A stretch of DNA of 64,000 nt from the NCBI RefSeq assembly GCF_949987535.1, contig NW_026646045.1, forward strand, positions 1-64,000, read 5' to 3'. The notes under the pieces were generated by a model. That model did not search any database, was not told where the DNA came from, and saw only the letters and a list, made by a program, of their open reading frames with translations. Origin of the DNA: Balaenoptera acutorostrata (Eukaryota > Chordata > Mammalia > Artiodactyla > Balaenopteridae). This document shows positions 63,321 to 64,000 of the stretch, in pieces. Position 1 is the stretch's first letter, and the number at the start of each line of letters is the position of its first letter. The translations under genes and the position numbers were made by a program.

Positions 63321-64000
63321 AGTCAAGGGGGTGTAAAGCGGCATAAACACAGCCGTGAAAAGCAGCTAAACCCCATTATAAAAATAAATTACTTTTCAAA
63401 ACCCGTGAAACAAAGACAGTGAAAGAGAGAGAAATTCTTCCAAAATTCGTTCAGGGGCTGTGATGCAACCTGGATTGACCATATCTAGACCCACAGCTTA
63501 TTGAGACATAAGGGTGGACACTCTTGGGGCTGAGAGGTTCGGTGAGGTTGGGTGAGCCAACGCAGACCCTTTCAAGTAATACTGCATGGTACCCATCCCA
63601 TGGGTCCCAAATCTCCAGGTTCAAGGGCATCTTCCTACGTCGAAAACAGGCATGAGAAACCCAGAAGATGGTACACCGTGTGATCGGGAAAGGTTTCAAA
63701 AAGGAACCTCATTTCTCATCTCCTTGGCTCGGGTTCGCCATTCCAGCCGATTTACTAGCCATCTCCCTCCTTGGAGAATCAGCACCTTTAACCTCCTGTT
63801 CCGTACAGGTTGCAATTTGTCCTGAGGATGAACGGGAAGAGGGGGAACCAATGAGAGACTAGCTCTAGGTGTTGGGACAGGCACAGTGTCTCTATTTTCC
63901 CATCAGGAAGAAGATTTAAGCACAAGCTCAGCCTGTCCCCCAGAACCAGAAGAGGGCCTGAAGCAATCCTGCGCTTTTGCGGCCAGCTCCCAAAAAAGCG
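63321..64000 (+). repeat. Satellite unit 37 (family C*, cut by the window end)
   Basis: 680 bp, ending before the palindrome. Has the three C* clusters (first at 63693) and GCCTGTCCCC (63931), which units 31 and 34 lack. Confidence 0.95.

Larger units (their letters stand above)
1..64000 (+). repeat. Satellite DNA array, ~1759-bp unit, 36.4 copies (probable common cetacean satellite)
   Basis: One landmark block, the GTACCCATCCCATGGG region at unit offset about 266, recurs 37 times at steps of 1758, 1759 or 1760 bp, always in the same orientation. The units tile the window with no gap, inversion or foreign insert. Units differ by scattered substitutions and rare 1-2 bp indels. Family knowledge from memory: the common cetacean satellite has a repeat of about 1.75 kb in baleen whales and about 1.58 kb in delphinoids, lies in C-band heterochromatin, and has been reported as L1-derived. 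The period and the L1 content seen here both fit. The satellite nature is certain; the cetacean assignment is an inference. No protein-coding function is supported. Confidence 0.97.
59803..64000 (+). repeat. Three-unit higher-order repeat, copy 3 (units 35-37, cut by the window end)
   Basis: It keeps the C D C* order and the C*-specific clusters. It lacks the variants private to copies 1 and 2 (TTGGGG, CTTCCAAAATTCG and CATGCGG are unchanged) and has its own GCCTGTCCCC at 63931. It is therefore a sister to the pair rather than a third identical copy. Confidence 0.9.

Overview
The whole window is one uninterrupted, single-orientation satellite array. I count 36 complete head-to-tail units of 1758-1760 bp and a 680-bp partial 37th. 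I see no single-copy gene, RNA gene, CRISPR array or foreign insertion. Every long reading frame recurs at the same place in nearly every unit and is a by-product of the repeat.

Organism: a mammal, most likely a cetacean. The second half of each unit reads, on the + strand, as the decayed 3' part of a LINE-1 element: the end of ORF2, then a 3' UTR resembling that of cetartiodactyl L1s. From memory, the 'common cetacean satellite' of C-band heterochromatin has a repeat of about 1.75 kb in baleen and some toothed whales and about 1.58 kb in dolphins and relatives, and it has been described as L1-derived. The 1759-bp period fits the long form. This identification rests on recall and needs a database search.

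Unit anatomy, with units phased so that unit 1 starts at base 1: offsets 1-71 are the end of the L1 3' UTR, with an AATAAA at 63-68. Offsets 72-247 have no clear match. Offsets about 248-1487 are an ORF2 relic, patchy at first and clear from about 545. A 72-bp spacerless palindrome interrupts the relic at offsets 884-955. Offsets 1488-1759 are 3' UTR, continuing into the next unit.

Large-scale order: units 1-8 form a loose, more diverged region in which units 1-2 resemble units 7-8. Units 9-27 contain two copies of a nine-unit higher-order repeat, the first with one extra unit (unit 14). Units 28-30 begin a third copy. Units 29-37 are a three-unit higher-order repeat of 5276 bp, present about 2.8 times. 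I use family letters A-G for units sharing diagnostic variants: A B - - - - A B/A | B C D E F G' G D E F/A | B C D E F G D E F | B C D C* C D C* C D C*.

The most interesting signal is the palindrome combined with the mosaic units. Unit 14, and less cleanly units 5 and 8, look like single unequal-crossover products: the left part of the next unit joined to the right part of the previous one. The switch interval contains the palindrome in units 5 and 14, and probably in unit 8.
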